Positions 15,928 through 23,802 of a stretch of 43,696 nucleotides of DNA are shown here, piece by piece (within the stretch, counting starts at the first letter, position 1; each line of letters begins with the position of its first letter). A program made the translations under genes and the position numbers. Origin of the DNA: Thermoplasmata archaeon (lineage in GTDB: Archaea; Thermoplasmatota; Thermoplasmata; Lutacidiplasmatales; UBA184); assembly GCA_027314165.1 (NCBI GenBank), contig DAHVCH010000019.1, positions 1 to 43,696 of the forward strand, written 5' to 3'. The notes beneath the pieces were generated by a model, which did no database searches, was not told the DNA's origin, and saw only the letters and a program-made list of their open reading frames with translations.

Positions 15928-17867
15928 GTGGCCCAGGAGCGCAGGGCCGCGAGCGAGCACGTGTCCCCTTGGGCCGCTTCCGGGGCGCAGTTCAGGGGAC
16001 CGTGCGCCGGTGCGGAGATGAACGATAGCGAGGGAGGAGCGCCCGGCCCGTAACTGCTGGCGTTCCCGGTGAACCCCTGCTCGTACAACACCACCGCTCC
16101 CACAGGGGAGCCCGGGAGGTAGGCCCGCTCGCCGTAGAACTGCGGGCCGGTCAGGAGCACGCCCAGCCAGGAAGGGACGTCCATCGACATGACCTGGGAT
16201 ACGAGCACGTAGCTGGGCAGGTTGGTCATGTTGAACGGAAGGTTCGGCGGATCGGCAGGATACCACAGGGTCGAGTAGGCGTTCACATCGTTCGCGACGA
16301 ACGGGAAGAGATCCGAGGAGGCCACGACCGGCGCGCCCTGAGGGATGTTGCCCACCAGGGCCACAACTCGAGAGTAGGCAGGGGGGACCGAGTACCGTCC
16401 CCAGTACCCCGGGGCGGCCGATCCTTCAGGGATCACGCTCGACAGGGACCAGGGAGCGATGGGGGTGAGCATGAGCCCCGCCACGATGAGCGTCCCCAGG
16501 ACCAGCGAGCCCGCCGCCGGGGCGGAGAGACGGGGTCGACGCGTCCGAAGCTCCCCGACGGAGGCGCTGCTCCCGGCGCTCCGCTCCGATCCCACCAGGA
16601 GCGATCGGAGCGCCTTCAGAAGATCGCGGAACGACATCACGGGTACGAGGTCCATGGCGTAGGCCACCCCAGCGAACACCGGGAAGGCGGCCACGAGCCC
16701 GTACTGGTAGCCGAGGGTCACGTAGGCCCAGCTCGGGCTGAGGAAGGTGAAGGCCAACCACGGCAGAACGATGATCAGGCTCCGCGGGCGGAGGAAGGGG
16801 AGGAACAGCACCAGGCCGTAGAGCGTCGCCCAGTAGGTCACCTTCCTCGTTAGGAACGCACCGAGATACGCCGGCGAGAGACCGAAGCTGGAGGCCGTGA
16901 AGCCCCACAGGAAACCGGAGGGGGACACCGAGGGGCCAAGGATCCATCCGATGTAGGGACCCTGAAGCAGCCGGAGAAGGAAGTAGACCCCGACGGCGAC
17001 GTTGACCATCGCCAACGCGAACAGCACCTCCGTCCGGCGCAGGTAGGTCAGCAGTCGGGTGAGCGCGCCGGTCCGGCGCTCGGAGGAGGGCGGCTTCTCG
17101 GGCCGGCCCAGCCCCCCGAATAGGTCCCGGAACAACGGGAGGATGGGCGGGAGCCCGAAGAACGCCGCCATCGCGACCACGAAGAGCGGCGCGATCTCCA
17201 GCGTCAGCATCGCGACGATCGAGGAGACGAGCGTGAGGCCGTAGGACCGCCGCTGCCAGAAGTAGGCGGTCGTGAACAGCTCGACCGGAAGGAAGGCTTC
17301 GAGATGGAAGTCGTACATCTGCGAGCTGAGGAGCGGCAGCCAGGTCAGGAACAGGGCCACCGTCACGAGCGCCTTCCGCGACGACGAGGTGACCGAGCGC
17401 GTCAGGAAGTACAGCGGGATGCCCGCGGCCCCGACCGCCAGGCTCTGGAGGAGGAACAGGGTGAACGCCGAAGGAGCTAGGGCGTACGGGACGGAGAGGG
17501 CGAAGACGAGCAGCGAGGGGTGGACCTGGAAGAGCGAGGACACCCCGAGCTCCTCGTAGTCGCCAGCCTCGAACATGGGATGGCCATGCGAGGTCGACCA
17601 CAGGGCCTGTTGCATGATCCCGAGGTCCCAGTTCTCGTCAAAGAACCCGGTGAACCTCAGGCAGGACATCGCGAAGGAAACGGCAACGTAGATCGCGACG
17701 AGCACCAGGGCGAACCGGAGGTAGAAGGCCCGGGAGGCCTCCCCATGACCCGCGGAACCTGTGGAGGGCTCCGCGGGGGACGGGGTCAGGTCCTCCGAGG
17801 ACCGGGCACCTTCGGCCTCAGCTTCGGTCCCGTGGACCCGTTCGCCGTGGCCACCTTCCGATCCCAT
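15876..17867 (-). CDS. DUF2079 polytopic membrane protein
   Basis: A 663-residue protein from the ATG at 17867. A longer frame reaches 18032 but would cross the TATA element at 17924 and the start of the GT2 gene at 18023. A ~50-residue hydrophilic N-terminus precedes the first span. Then come 'NWDLGIMQQALWSTSHGHPM' and 'SLFQVHPSLLVF', about ten spans, a basic cytoplasmic linker, a last span and an exterior domain. That domain carries 'VVASSDLFPFVANDVNAYST' and 'LPFNMTNLPSYVLVS', the same signature as the copies at 12448 and 20638. Closest in pattern to the 20638 copy, with an extra C-terminal ~90 residues. Probable GT-C-like sugar transferase of the envelope; substrate unknown. Confidence 0.87.
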   Translation of the reverse strand: MGSEGGHGERVHGTEAEAEGARSSEDLTPSPAEPSTGSAGHGEASRAFYLRFALVLVAIYVAVSFAMSCLRFTGFFDENWDLGIMQQALWSTSHGHPMFEAGDYEELGVSSLFQVHPSLLVFALSVPYALAPSAFTLFLLQSLAVGAAGIPLYFLTRSVTSSSRKALVTVALFLTWLPLLSSQMYDFHLEAFLPVELFTTAYFWQRRSYGLTLVSSIVAMLTLEIAPLFVVAMAAFFGLPPILPLFRDLFGGLGRPEKPPSSERRTGALTRLLTYLRRTEVLFALAMVNVAVGVYFLLRLLQGPYIGWILGPSVSPSGFLWGFTASSFGLSPAYLGAFLTRKVTYWATLYGLVLFLPFLRPRSLIIVLPWLAFTFLSPSWAYVTLGYQYGLVAAFPVFAGVAYAMDLVPVMSFRDLLKALRSLLVGSERSAGSSASVGELRTRRPRLSAPAAGSLVLGTLIVAGLMLTPIAPWSLSSVIPEGSAAPGYWGRYSVPPAYSRVVALVGNIPQGAPVVASSDLFPFVANDVNAYSTLWYPADPPNLPFNMTNLPSYVLVSQVMSMDVPSWLGVLLTGPQFYGERAYLPGSPVGAVVLYEQGFTGNASSYGPGAPPSLSFISAPAHGPLNCAPEAAQGDTCSLAALRSWATYEKTTPIPSVSTPPKQ

Positions 17868-17923
17868 CTGCGATCGAGCGACCCGGCGTCCGGTGCGCTT
17901 CGGCTTCCATCTCTCGCACGCCC

Positions 17924-17931
17924 CTATATAG
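17924..17931. promoter_or_regulatory. Palindromic TATA element between divergent genes
   Basis: CTATATAG is its own reverse complement. On the minus strand it would start transcripts near 17902, about 35 bases before the DUF2079 ATG. On the plus strand it would start them near 17954, about 70 bases before the GT2 ATG at 18023. It could serve one or both directions. Confidence 0.55.
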
Positions 17932-18022
17932 TCGCTCGGAGGGTGGCGTTTCGAACCGGCCCGATGGAGCTTGACAGGGGCGACCCGCGGCGGAAGGGAG
18001 ACCGGAAGACCCGAGGCCCAGG

Positions 18023-19093
18023 ATGACCCCACCGGTCCCTCCCGACGGCCCGCTCCCCATCATCTCCGTCCTCGTCACTGCCTACGGACCCTGCCCCTTC
18101 CTGGCCGAAGCCCTGCGTTCGGTGAGAGCACAATCCGTCGCCTCGGGCGCCTACGAGATCGTCCTGCTAACGGACCGGCCGCGTTCGCTCGAGCCGGCGA
18201 TGGAGAGGCCGCCCGAGGGGCCGGCGTTTCGGTCGGTGGTCCACCCGGAACCTCGCAAGGGGCGTTTCTTCGCGGAGGGCATCCGAGCGTGCCGGGGTCG
18301 CATGGTCGCCATCCTGAACGATGACGACGTGTGGGAGAGCGATCGGCTCTCCGTGCTTTCAAAGGCGATGGAGAAGGAGCCGGAGCTCGGCTACCACCAC
18401 ACCGGCGCGCGATTCTTCGGGGAGGGGATCGCCCACGCCCCGGGCCGGCACCGTCTCACCGAACGAGGGAGTTCCGACCCGATCGTCCTGAGGAGGAAGC
18501 AGGGGCGATGGCCCTCGCGTCCCGGACGCTTCGAGCTCGCGTTCAACGACAGCTCGATCGCCGTGGCCCGTCGGCTCTTGGTCCCGGCTCTGCCCTACCT
18601 GGAGAGGATCGACGCGAGCGAGGACACTTTCCTCTTCTTCGCCGCGGCCTCGCAGGCCGAGACCATGGTCGCCGACCCTCGCAACCTGGTCCACTACCGC
18701 ATCCACCGTACGAACAGCTCCGCCTCCGGTCTCGGGATCTCCCCGGCCGCCGTCGAGGCGGTTCACCGCGAGTTCGAGCGGCGCGTCACCACCTACGAGG
18801 TGATCTCCGAGATGGTCCGTGCCCTCGGGGCGGACCGCACGGAGGTGGCGCGGTGGGCGGAGCGGGGCCTTCGCCTCTCCCGCCTCGTCTCCGTCCTGGC
18901 CGATGGCCGGGCACCTCGCGCTCGGAGAGGCGCGTCCGCCTGGGATCTTCTGGCGAGGTGGGAGGCCTACGAGCCCCGCATCGACCTCGCGATGGTCGCG
19001 CTCGGAATGGTGTCGGCGCTCTCGCCCGACCGCGGCCTGCAGCTCATGTTCCGCTTCGGGATCCAGACCGGGGAGAGCGACACGAGCCGCTGA
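18023..19093 (+). CDS. GT2 family glycosyltransferase
   Basis: A 356-residue GT-A transferase. 'ISVLVTAYGPCPFLAEALRS' opens the fold, 'EIVLLTDRP' is the donor strand, and 'MVAILNDDDVWESDRL' holds the metal-binding Asp run. 'NDSSIAVARRLL', 'SEDTFLFFAAASQAE' and 'YRIHRTNSS' align in order with the matching segments of the GT2 protein at 10148, so the two are paralogues. A C-terminal hydrophobic stretch ('IDLAMVALGMVSAL') resembles that of the paralogue. It diverges from a DUF2079 gene across a shared TATA element and ends 16 bp from the convergent GT4 gene. It probably works with the adjacent DUF2079 protein. Confidence 0.84.
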   Translation: MTPPVPPDGPLPIISVLVTAYGPCPFLAEALRSVRAQSVASGAYEIVLLTDRPRSLEPAMERPPEGPAFRSVVHPEPRKGRFFAEGIRACRGRMVAILNDDDVWESDRLSVLSKAMEKEPELGYHHTGARFFGEGIAHAPGRHRLTERGSSDPIVLRRKQGRWPSRPGRFELAFNDSSIAVARRLLVPALPYLERIDASEDTFLFFAAASQAETMVADPRNLVHYRIHRTNSSASGLGISPAAVEAVHREFERRVTTYEVISEMVRALGADRTEVARWAERGLRLSRLVSVLADGRAPRARRGASAWDLLARWEAYEPRIDLAMVALGMVSALSPDRGLQLMFRFGIQTGESDTSR

Positions 19094-19109
19094 GCTGTCC
19101 CCTGGCGGA

Positions 19110-20363
19110 TCACGCGGAGCCCGTGGACCGGCGGGAAGGGACGGAATCATGGGACGGGGACGGCCCGGACCCGCTCGAGGTGGGAACGCCGCGTAGGATC
19201 TCGCCAAGGAACGCGGGATCTGGCGCCCCGTCGAGCCGTGCGCGGACGATCGCCCTCCACCGCTCCGCCGCACAGTCGACGTGATACTCCTCGGCGCGAC
19301 GCAGGCAGTTCTCCCGGATCGCCGCAGGGACCCCGTGTTCGCAGACCTCGTGGGCCTTCACGACGAACTGAGAGGGGGAGTCGACGAGCCAGCCGGTCCG
19401 GCCATCGAGCACCGTCTCCCCGGGCCCTTGCTTGCGGTAGGTCAGCACCGGGGTCCCGCAGGCCATCGACTCGACCGGAACAAGGCCGAAGGGCTCCTCG
19501 GTGAACGGGAACGCCGTGAACAGCGCGTTCGTGTAGAGTCGGTTGAGGTCGTCGTGGCTCACCCAGTCGAGGATCTCGAACCGTTCCTTGGGAAGGTCCG
19601 CGAAGGCCGCTCTCACCCAGCCGGCGCTCTTGGCGCCGAAGGCCCGGATCGGGAACCCCAGTCCGGCCAGGAGCCTCAGCGCAGCCACGTCCGTCTCCTT
19701 CCCGAGGTAGGCGAGGATGAAGTCTCGAGATGGGCGGGCGGTGGTCGGCGAGAACGTGCTGGGGTAGTAGAACTCCGGGAGGACCCCGTGCACCTCGAGC
19801 CCGTGGTCCAGGAACCACAACGCGTTGTACCGGCTGTTCGTGTACACTCGCTTCGACCGTCGGGAGACCCGGGCGAAGTGGTGCTCGTCCATCAGCGCCA
19901 GAGGGTGCTGCACCAGCTTCGCCACGGCCTTGAGCCCCCCGCCCAGGGAGGGGATGATCTCGGGCAGGGCGGTCCCGAGGGGACGGCCCTTCAGGTACCA
20001 GATGTCCGAGTGGATGGCCGAGGTCATCGAGACGTTGACCCGCAGCCCCCGGACGCCCGCGAGCGCGCGCTCGAGGTCGCTCCCGTTCCAGCCCATGAGC
20101 GTGTCGCGGCCCCAGGACAGGATGTAGGACGGGACCTCGTCGTGCCGGCTCCGCAGGATGGGGAAGTGGACCCCCGCGCTCACGACCTCCGCTCCGATCG
20201 ACTCGAGCTCGCGCCTCGCTTCAGGTCCCACCGACGGGCTCGCAAGGGTGACGGAGAAGTTGTTCCGGAGGCGCTCGGCCAGCGGGGCGACCATCCGGTA
20301 CTGGGCGAAGTCCGGTGTGAGGAGCGGCTCCGTCACGAGGATCAGCCGGTCTGAGGTGTCCAT
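19110..20363 (-). CDS. GT4 family glycosyltransferase
   Basis: A 417-residue GT-B transferase. The start at 20363 (ATG, 'MDTSDRLILVTEPLLTPDFAQYR') is preferred over 20405, which would lie inside the TATA-like box. The C-terminal half has 'ILAYLGKETDVAALRLL', 'FEILDWVSHDDLNRLY', a canonical E-x7-E in 'EEPFGLVPVESMACGTPVLT' and 'DGRTGWLV'. The N-terminal half carries 'SWGRDTLMGWNGSD' and 'YTNSRYNALWF', placing it among GT1/GT4 mannosyl- or glucosyltransferase-like enzymes. The last ~20 residues are low-complexity Ser/Pro. It converges on the GT2 gene with only 16 bp between stops. Likely a cytoplasmic-face sugar transferase of the glycan island. Confidence 0.87.
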   Translation of the reverse strand: MDTSDRLILVTEPLLTPDFAQYRMVAPLAERLRNNFSVTLASPSVGPEARRELESIGAEVVSAGVHFPILRSRHDEVPSYILSWGRDTLMGWNGSDLERALAGVRGLRVNVSMTSAIHSDIWYLKGRPLGTALPEIIPSLGGGLKAVAKLVQHPLALMDEHHFARVSRRSKRVYTNSRYNALWFLDHGLEVHGVLPEFYYPSTFSPTTARPSRDFILAYLGKETDVAALRLLAGLGFPIRAFGAKSAGWVRAAFADLPKERFEILDWVSHDDLNRLYTNALFTAFPFTEEPFGLVPVESMACGTPVLTYRKQGPGETVLDGRTGWLVDSPSQFVVKAHEVCEHGVPAAIRENCLRRAEEYHVDCAAERWRAIVRARLDGAPDPAFLGEILRGVPTSSGSGPSPSHDSVPSRRSTGSA

Positions 20364-20400
20364 ACGAGGGCTCTTTCCAAGGCCGGACCCTCGAGGGACG

Positions 20401-20410
20401 TACAAATAGG
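20401..20410 (-). promoter_or_regulatory. TATA-like box of the GT4 gene at 20363
   Basis: The minus strand reads CCTATTTGTA. A start about 26 bases downstream would leave a leader of roughly 15 bases before the ATG at 20363. Confidence 0.45.
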
Positions 20411-20468
20411 CTCGGCTCGACCTGCTCGGGGCTGGGACGGGCCCGGCGCTCGCCGCCGTCCACCGAGA

Positions 20469-20476
20469 GCCTTATG
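20469..20476 (+). promoter_or_regulatory. TATA-like box for the DUF2079 gene at 20638
   Basis: GCCTTATGG context. It would start transcripts near 20498, after the alternative ATG at 20491, which supports the start at 20638 with a leader of about 140 bases. The box is weak. Confidence 0.3.
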
Positions 20477-20637
20477 GAGGGGCCGCCGGGATGGGGCTTC
20501 GCCCGACGGAGAGGACATCTTGCCCGCGAATTTCCCTACCAACCCCTCCGAGCTCGGTCCGGGCCTGGGACGGCGCCACCCCCCGCCCCCAGGGGAATGG
20601 AGGAGTTCCTGACGCCTTCGACCAGGGACCGGGTCCG

Positions 20638-22335
20638 ATGAGCGCGCTCCGGGCCCCACGAAGCCGCGTGGGGGGCAGGAGGTTGCTGTGGGCGGTGGTC
20701 CTCCTCGTCATCCTCTACGCGTTGGTGCTGGGCGCCCTGTCGGCCGCCCGGTACTTCGAGCTCTCCACGGGGGACTGGGACCTCGGGACGATGCAGCAGG
20801 CGCTGTGGTCGACGACCCACGGGCACCCGTTCTACGAGGCCGACGACTACGAGATGTCGGGAATCCCCTCGTTGTTCCAGGTGCACCCCTCCTTCCTCAT
20901 GGTCGCACTGGTCGTACCCTACGCCCTCGACCCGTCGCCCTTCCTCCTGCTCACCCTGCAGGCGATCTGCGTAGCCGCCGCGGCCATCCCTCTCTACTTC
21001 ATCGGGCGGGACGTCACCGGGTCAGAGAAGAAGGCCCTCCTGGGCAGCGCCGTGTACCTGGCCTCACCGCTGGTGATCTCGGCCAACCTGGCCGACTTCC
21101 ATCTGGAGTCCTTCCTCGCGCTGGAGCTCTTCACCCTCTTCCTGCTCTGGCGCAGACGCCGTTACCTTTGGGGCGCCGTCCCGGCCTTCCTCGCCATCGT
21201 GACCATCGAGGTCGGACCCTTCCTCGTCGGGGCCGTCGCGCTCTACTTCCTACTCCCGACCCTCGAGCTTGGGATCCGTCGCTTGTGGGCGAGAAGGTCT
21301 CCGGCAGGGGATCCGTCCTCCCGGGCGGGGAGGGGGGCTTTCGGCTGGAGGAAGCTGATCGATCCTCTTCGTCCCCTCGACCGGCGCGTCACCGTCGCGC
21401 TCCTGATCCTCTCCGGAGTGGCCTACTTGCTGCTACGAGCGTTCCAGTCCGACCCCGGGATCGTCCTGCTGGCGCCGGTCGCCGTCAGCGGCAATCCCCA
21501 GATCGCGTTCCCCAGCGGAGACCTCCACTTGACCCCCTTGAACGTGGGGGTAGGGTTCGGCCAGCGGACGGGCTACTGGCTCCTCGCCTATGCCCTCGTG
21601 GGATTCCTCCCGCTGCGGGCCCTCCGGACCCAGGTCTTGGTCCTGCCCTGGTTCGTCTACACCTTCGCCAGCGGGACGATCTACACCTCCTGGGGGCTCC
21701 AGTATGGGTTCCTCCCCGCCTTCCCGCTCCTCATCGGGTTCGTCTTCGGCATCGCCGATCTCTCGGCGCCCAGCCTGGCCGGGCTTCCTTCTCCCCGGAA
21801 AAGGCCGGATTCGACGACGGATGAGCCCGAGCTCTCCCCGCAACGTGCCCCACGACGGAGCTGGGATGTATGGGCCCGACGGCCGGGACTTCTTGTCCCG
21901 GCGCTCCTGCTTCTCCTCGTCGTCAACGTGGCGTTGTCGCCCCTCGATCCCCTCCTGCAGAACCACGACCAGGGGAGCGGGTACCAGGTGAGCTACGTCA
22001 TCCCCCCGGGGTTCGACCAGGTGAAAGCGCTCGTCGGGGAGCTCCCTGCCGGGGCGGTGGTGTTGGCGACGGACGACCTCTTCCCGCTCGTCGCCAACGA
22101 CGTGCACGCCTACACGCTCTTCCCCGATCCCCAGGCGCTCCGGCATCTCCCGTTCAACGCGACGCACCTGCCCACCTACGTCCTCTACTCCCAGGTGGAG
22201 ACCTACTCGGTCCCCGGCTGGCTGCTCGGGGACGTGCAGAACGCTGCGGTCTACCGTTCGGTCGGGCAGGTCGACTCCACCGCGAGGGGGACCGTGACCC
22301 TCGTCGAGCTCTCCTCCCCAGCTCCGACGGGCTGA
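20638..22335 (+). CDS. DUF2079 polytopic membrane protein, shortest copy
   Basis: A 565-residue protein from the ATG at 20638. An in-frame ATG at 20491 would add 49 Pro-rich residues of no recognisable type. The first span (about 13-33) is followed by 'GDWDLGTMQQALWSTTHGHP' and 'SLFQVHPSFLMV', then about ten spans, a cytoplasmic linker with acidic and basic runs (about 385-415), a last span and a short exterior domain. That domain has 'VVLATDDLFPLVANDVHAYT' and 'LPFNATHLPTYVLYS'. It stops soon after this signature, lacking the extra C-terminal modules of the 12448 and 15876 copies, so it may show the minimal functional unit. It is followed by a pyrimidine tract and a convergent transporter gene. 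Confidence 0.87.
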   Translation: MSALRAPRSRVGGRRLLWAVVLLVILYALVLGALSAARYFELSTGDWDLGTMQQALWSTTHGHPFYEADDYEMSGIPSLFQVHPSFLMVALVVPYALDPSPFLLLTLQAICVAAAAIPLYFIGRDVTGSEKKALLGSAVYLASPLVISANLADFHLESFLALELFTLFLLWRRRRYLWGAVPAFLAIVTIEVGPFLVGAVALYFLLPTLELGIRRLWARRSPAGDPSSRAGRGAFGWRKLIDPLRPLDRRVTVALLILSGVAYLLLRAFQSDPGIVLLAPVAVSGNPQIAFPSGDLHLTPLNVGVGFGQRTGYWLLAYALVGFLPLRALRTQVLVLPWFVYTFASGTIYTSWGLQYGFLPAFPLLIGFVFGIADLSAPSLAGLPSPRKRPDSTTDEPELSPQRAPRRSWDVWARRPGLLVPALLLLLVVNVALSPLDPLLQNHDQGSGYQVSYVIPPGFDQVKALVGELPAGAVVLATDDLFPLVANDVHAYTLFPDPQALRHLPFNATHLPTYVLYSQVETYSVPGWLLGDVQNAAVYRSVGQVDSTARGTVTLVELSSPAPTG

Positions 22336-22375
22336 CCCCCCCTCCTCTCCGCCTTCCCTGCTCCCTCCCCTCCCG
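22336..22375 (+). other. Pyrimidine tract after the DUF2079 stop
   Basis: About 40 bases almost entirely C and T follow the stop at 22335. A similar C-rich tract follows gmd (about 1925-1950). In a G+C-rich archaeon such C/T tracts could take the role of T-rich terminators; this is only a suggestion. Confidence 0.35.
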
Positions 22376-22407
22376 CGCCGGCCGGACGCGAGGTCGCGCG
22401 AGGGGGT

Positions 22408-23784
22408 TCAGTGCCAGATGAGCAGCACGAAGTTCGCCGCGAGCAGCGAGCCCACCATGATCGGGAAGGCCCGCGCGATGTAGGTCCCCCAGGAGATCCG
22501 GACCCCGGCCTTCCTCGCGACCGCGAGCCCGACGACGTTCGCGGAGGCTCCGATCGGCGTGCCGTTCCCCCCGACATCGGTTCCCACCGCCGTCGCGTAC
22601 ACCATCGATCCCACCGGCACTCCCCGGTGGATCTGGAGCGACTGCAGGATGGGGGCCGCCGCCGCGGCGAGGGGGACGTTGTCCACCACCGAGGAGAGGA
22701 GGCCGAGCGACCAGAGCAGGAGCGAGGCCAGGAGGAGGACCGAGCCCGAACCCGCGCTTCCCAGCCCCTGGGCGACCGCGTCGATCACGCCCGTCAGCTG
22801 GAGCGACCCGACCATCAGGAAGAGGAAGAAGAAGAATCCGAGCGTCATCCAGTCCAGCCCCTTCAGGAGCTCGCGCGCCCCCTCACGGCCGGCCACGAGA
22901 AGCGCCAGCGCGGCCCCGACGACCCCGATCTCCCCGACGCTGGGGGGAAGGTCGAGGTTGAAGATCAGGAGACCGATCGTCACCACGAAGGCGCCGACGG
23001 CCATCAGCACCTTCGGACGGTCGAGCTCCGGAAGGGCCGGCAGCGACCGCTTTGCGACCTCCGGGGACCCCGCTCGTGCGGCAGCCTCCTTGCGCTCGTC
23101 CCTTCGTGCGAGGAGCCAGAAGCCGACAAGGGTCACGGCGAGCGCGCCCAGGGCCAGCGGGGCGGCATGGAGCAGGAACGCGTTGAACCCGAGACCGAAG
23201 TACGTGCCCAGGATGACGTTGGGAGGATCTCCGACGAACGTCGCCGCCCCCCCCACGTTCGAGCAGGAGATCTCGGCGAGGAGCAGGTTGACGGGAGAGA
23301 TGCGCAGGGCTCGGGCCACCTCGAGCGTGATGGTCGCAAGCACCACCATCACGGTGATGGAATTGATGAAGGCCGAGAGGCCGAAGGAAAGGAGGCTCAG
23401 GGCGAGGAAGAGGCGGACCGGCTGACCTTCCGTCTTCTCCGCCAGCCGGATCGCGAGGTACTGGAAGACCTTGAGGCGGTTGAGGAGGGAGGCGAGCAGG
23501 AAGAGACCGAAGAGGAGGCCGAGCGTGTCCCATTCGACGAACCCTTGGTTGGGGCAGATGTGCCAGGGGCTCCCGATCGGTACGTAACCGAACAGGGTGC
23601 AGACCCCCGACGCGAAGGCGCCCGGTCCGGTCGACGGAAGGCCCACCGCAGCGAGCGACACGAGCAGCCCGATCACCGCGGCGCCGGCGGCGACCCAGGT
23701 CTTCTGGTCCTCCCGCCACACGAACAGGGCGTAGGCGGTCCCGAAGACGCCGATGGCGGCGAAAGCCGCCCACGTCAGGGTCAC
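22408..23784 (-). CDS. ArsB/NhaD superfamily ion transporter
   Basis: A 458-residue integral membrane protein with about eleven spans in two related halves. The first half has 'SAFINSITVMVVLATI' and the family hallmark 'NVGGAATFVGDPPNVILG'. The second has 'SSVVDNVPLAAAAAPIL' and 'TDVGGNGTPIGASANVVGLA'. This two-fold 'N-x-P / D-N-x-P and GG-x-x-T-x-x-G-x-x-x-N' pattern belongs to the ion transporter superfamily (ArsB arsenite pump, NhaD Na+/H+ antiporter, P-protein, CitM). The ion cannot be fixed from sequence. No arsR, arsC or arsA lies nearby, so a sodium/proton or anion role is at least as likely as arsenite. The start is GTG at 23784, 18 bp after the potassium channel, so both are probably one transcript controlling ion balance. 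Confidence 0.88.
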   Translation of the reverse strand: MTLTWAAFAAIGVFGTAYALFVWREDQKTWVAAGAAVIGLLVSLAAVGLPSTGPGAFASGVCTLFGYVPIGSPWHICPNQGFVEWDTLGLLFGLFLLASLLNRLKVFQYLAIRLAEKTEGQPVRLFLALSLLSFGLSAFINSITVMVVLATITLEVARALRISPVNLLLAEISCSNVGGAATFVGDPPNVILGTYFGLGFNAFLLHAAPLALGALAVTLVGFWLLARRDERKEAAARAGSPEVAKRSLPALPELDRPKVLMAVGAFVVTIGLLIFNLDLPPSVGEIGVVGAALALLVAGREGARELLKGLDWMTLGFFFFLFLMVGSLQLTGVIDAVAQGLGSAGSGSVLLLASLLLWSLGLLSSVVDNVPLAAAAAPILQSLQIHRGVPVGSMVYATAVGTDVGGNGTPIGASANVVGLAVARKAGVRISWGTYIARAFPIMVGSLLAANFVLLIWH

Positions 23785-23802
23785 GGTGGCGCGCTCCGGG
23801 CC

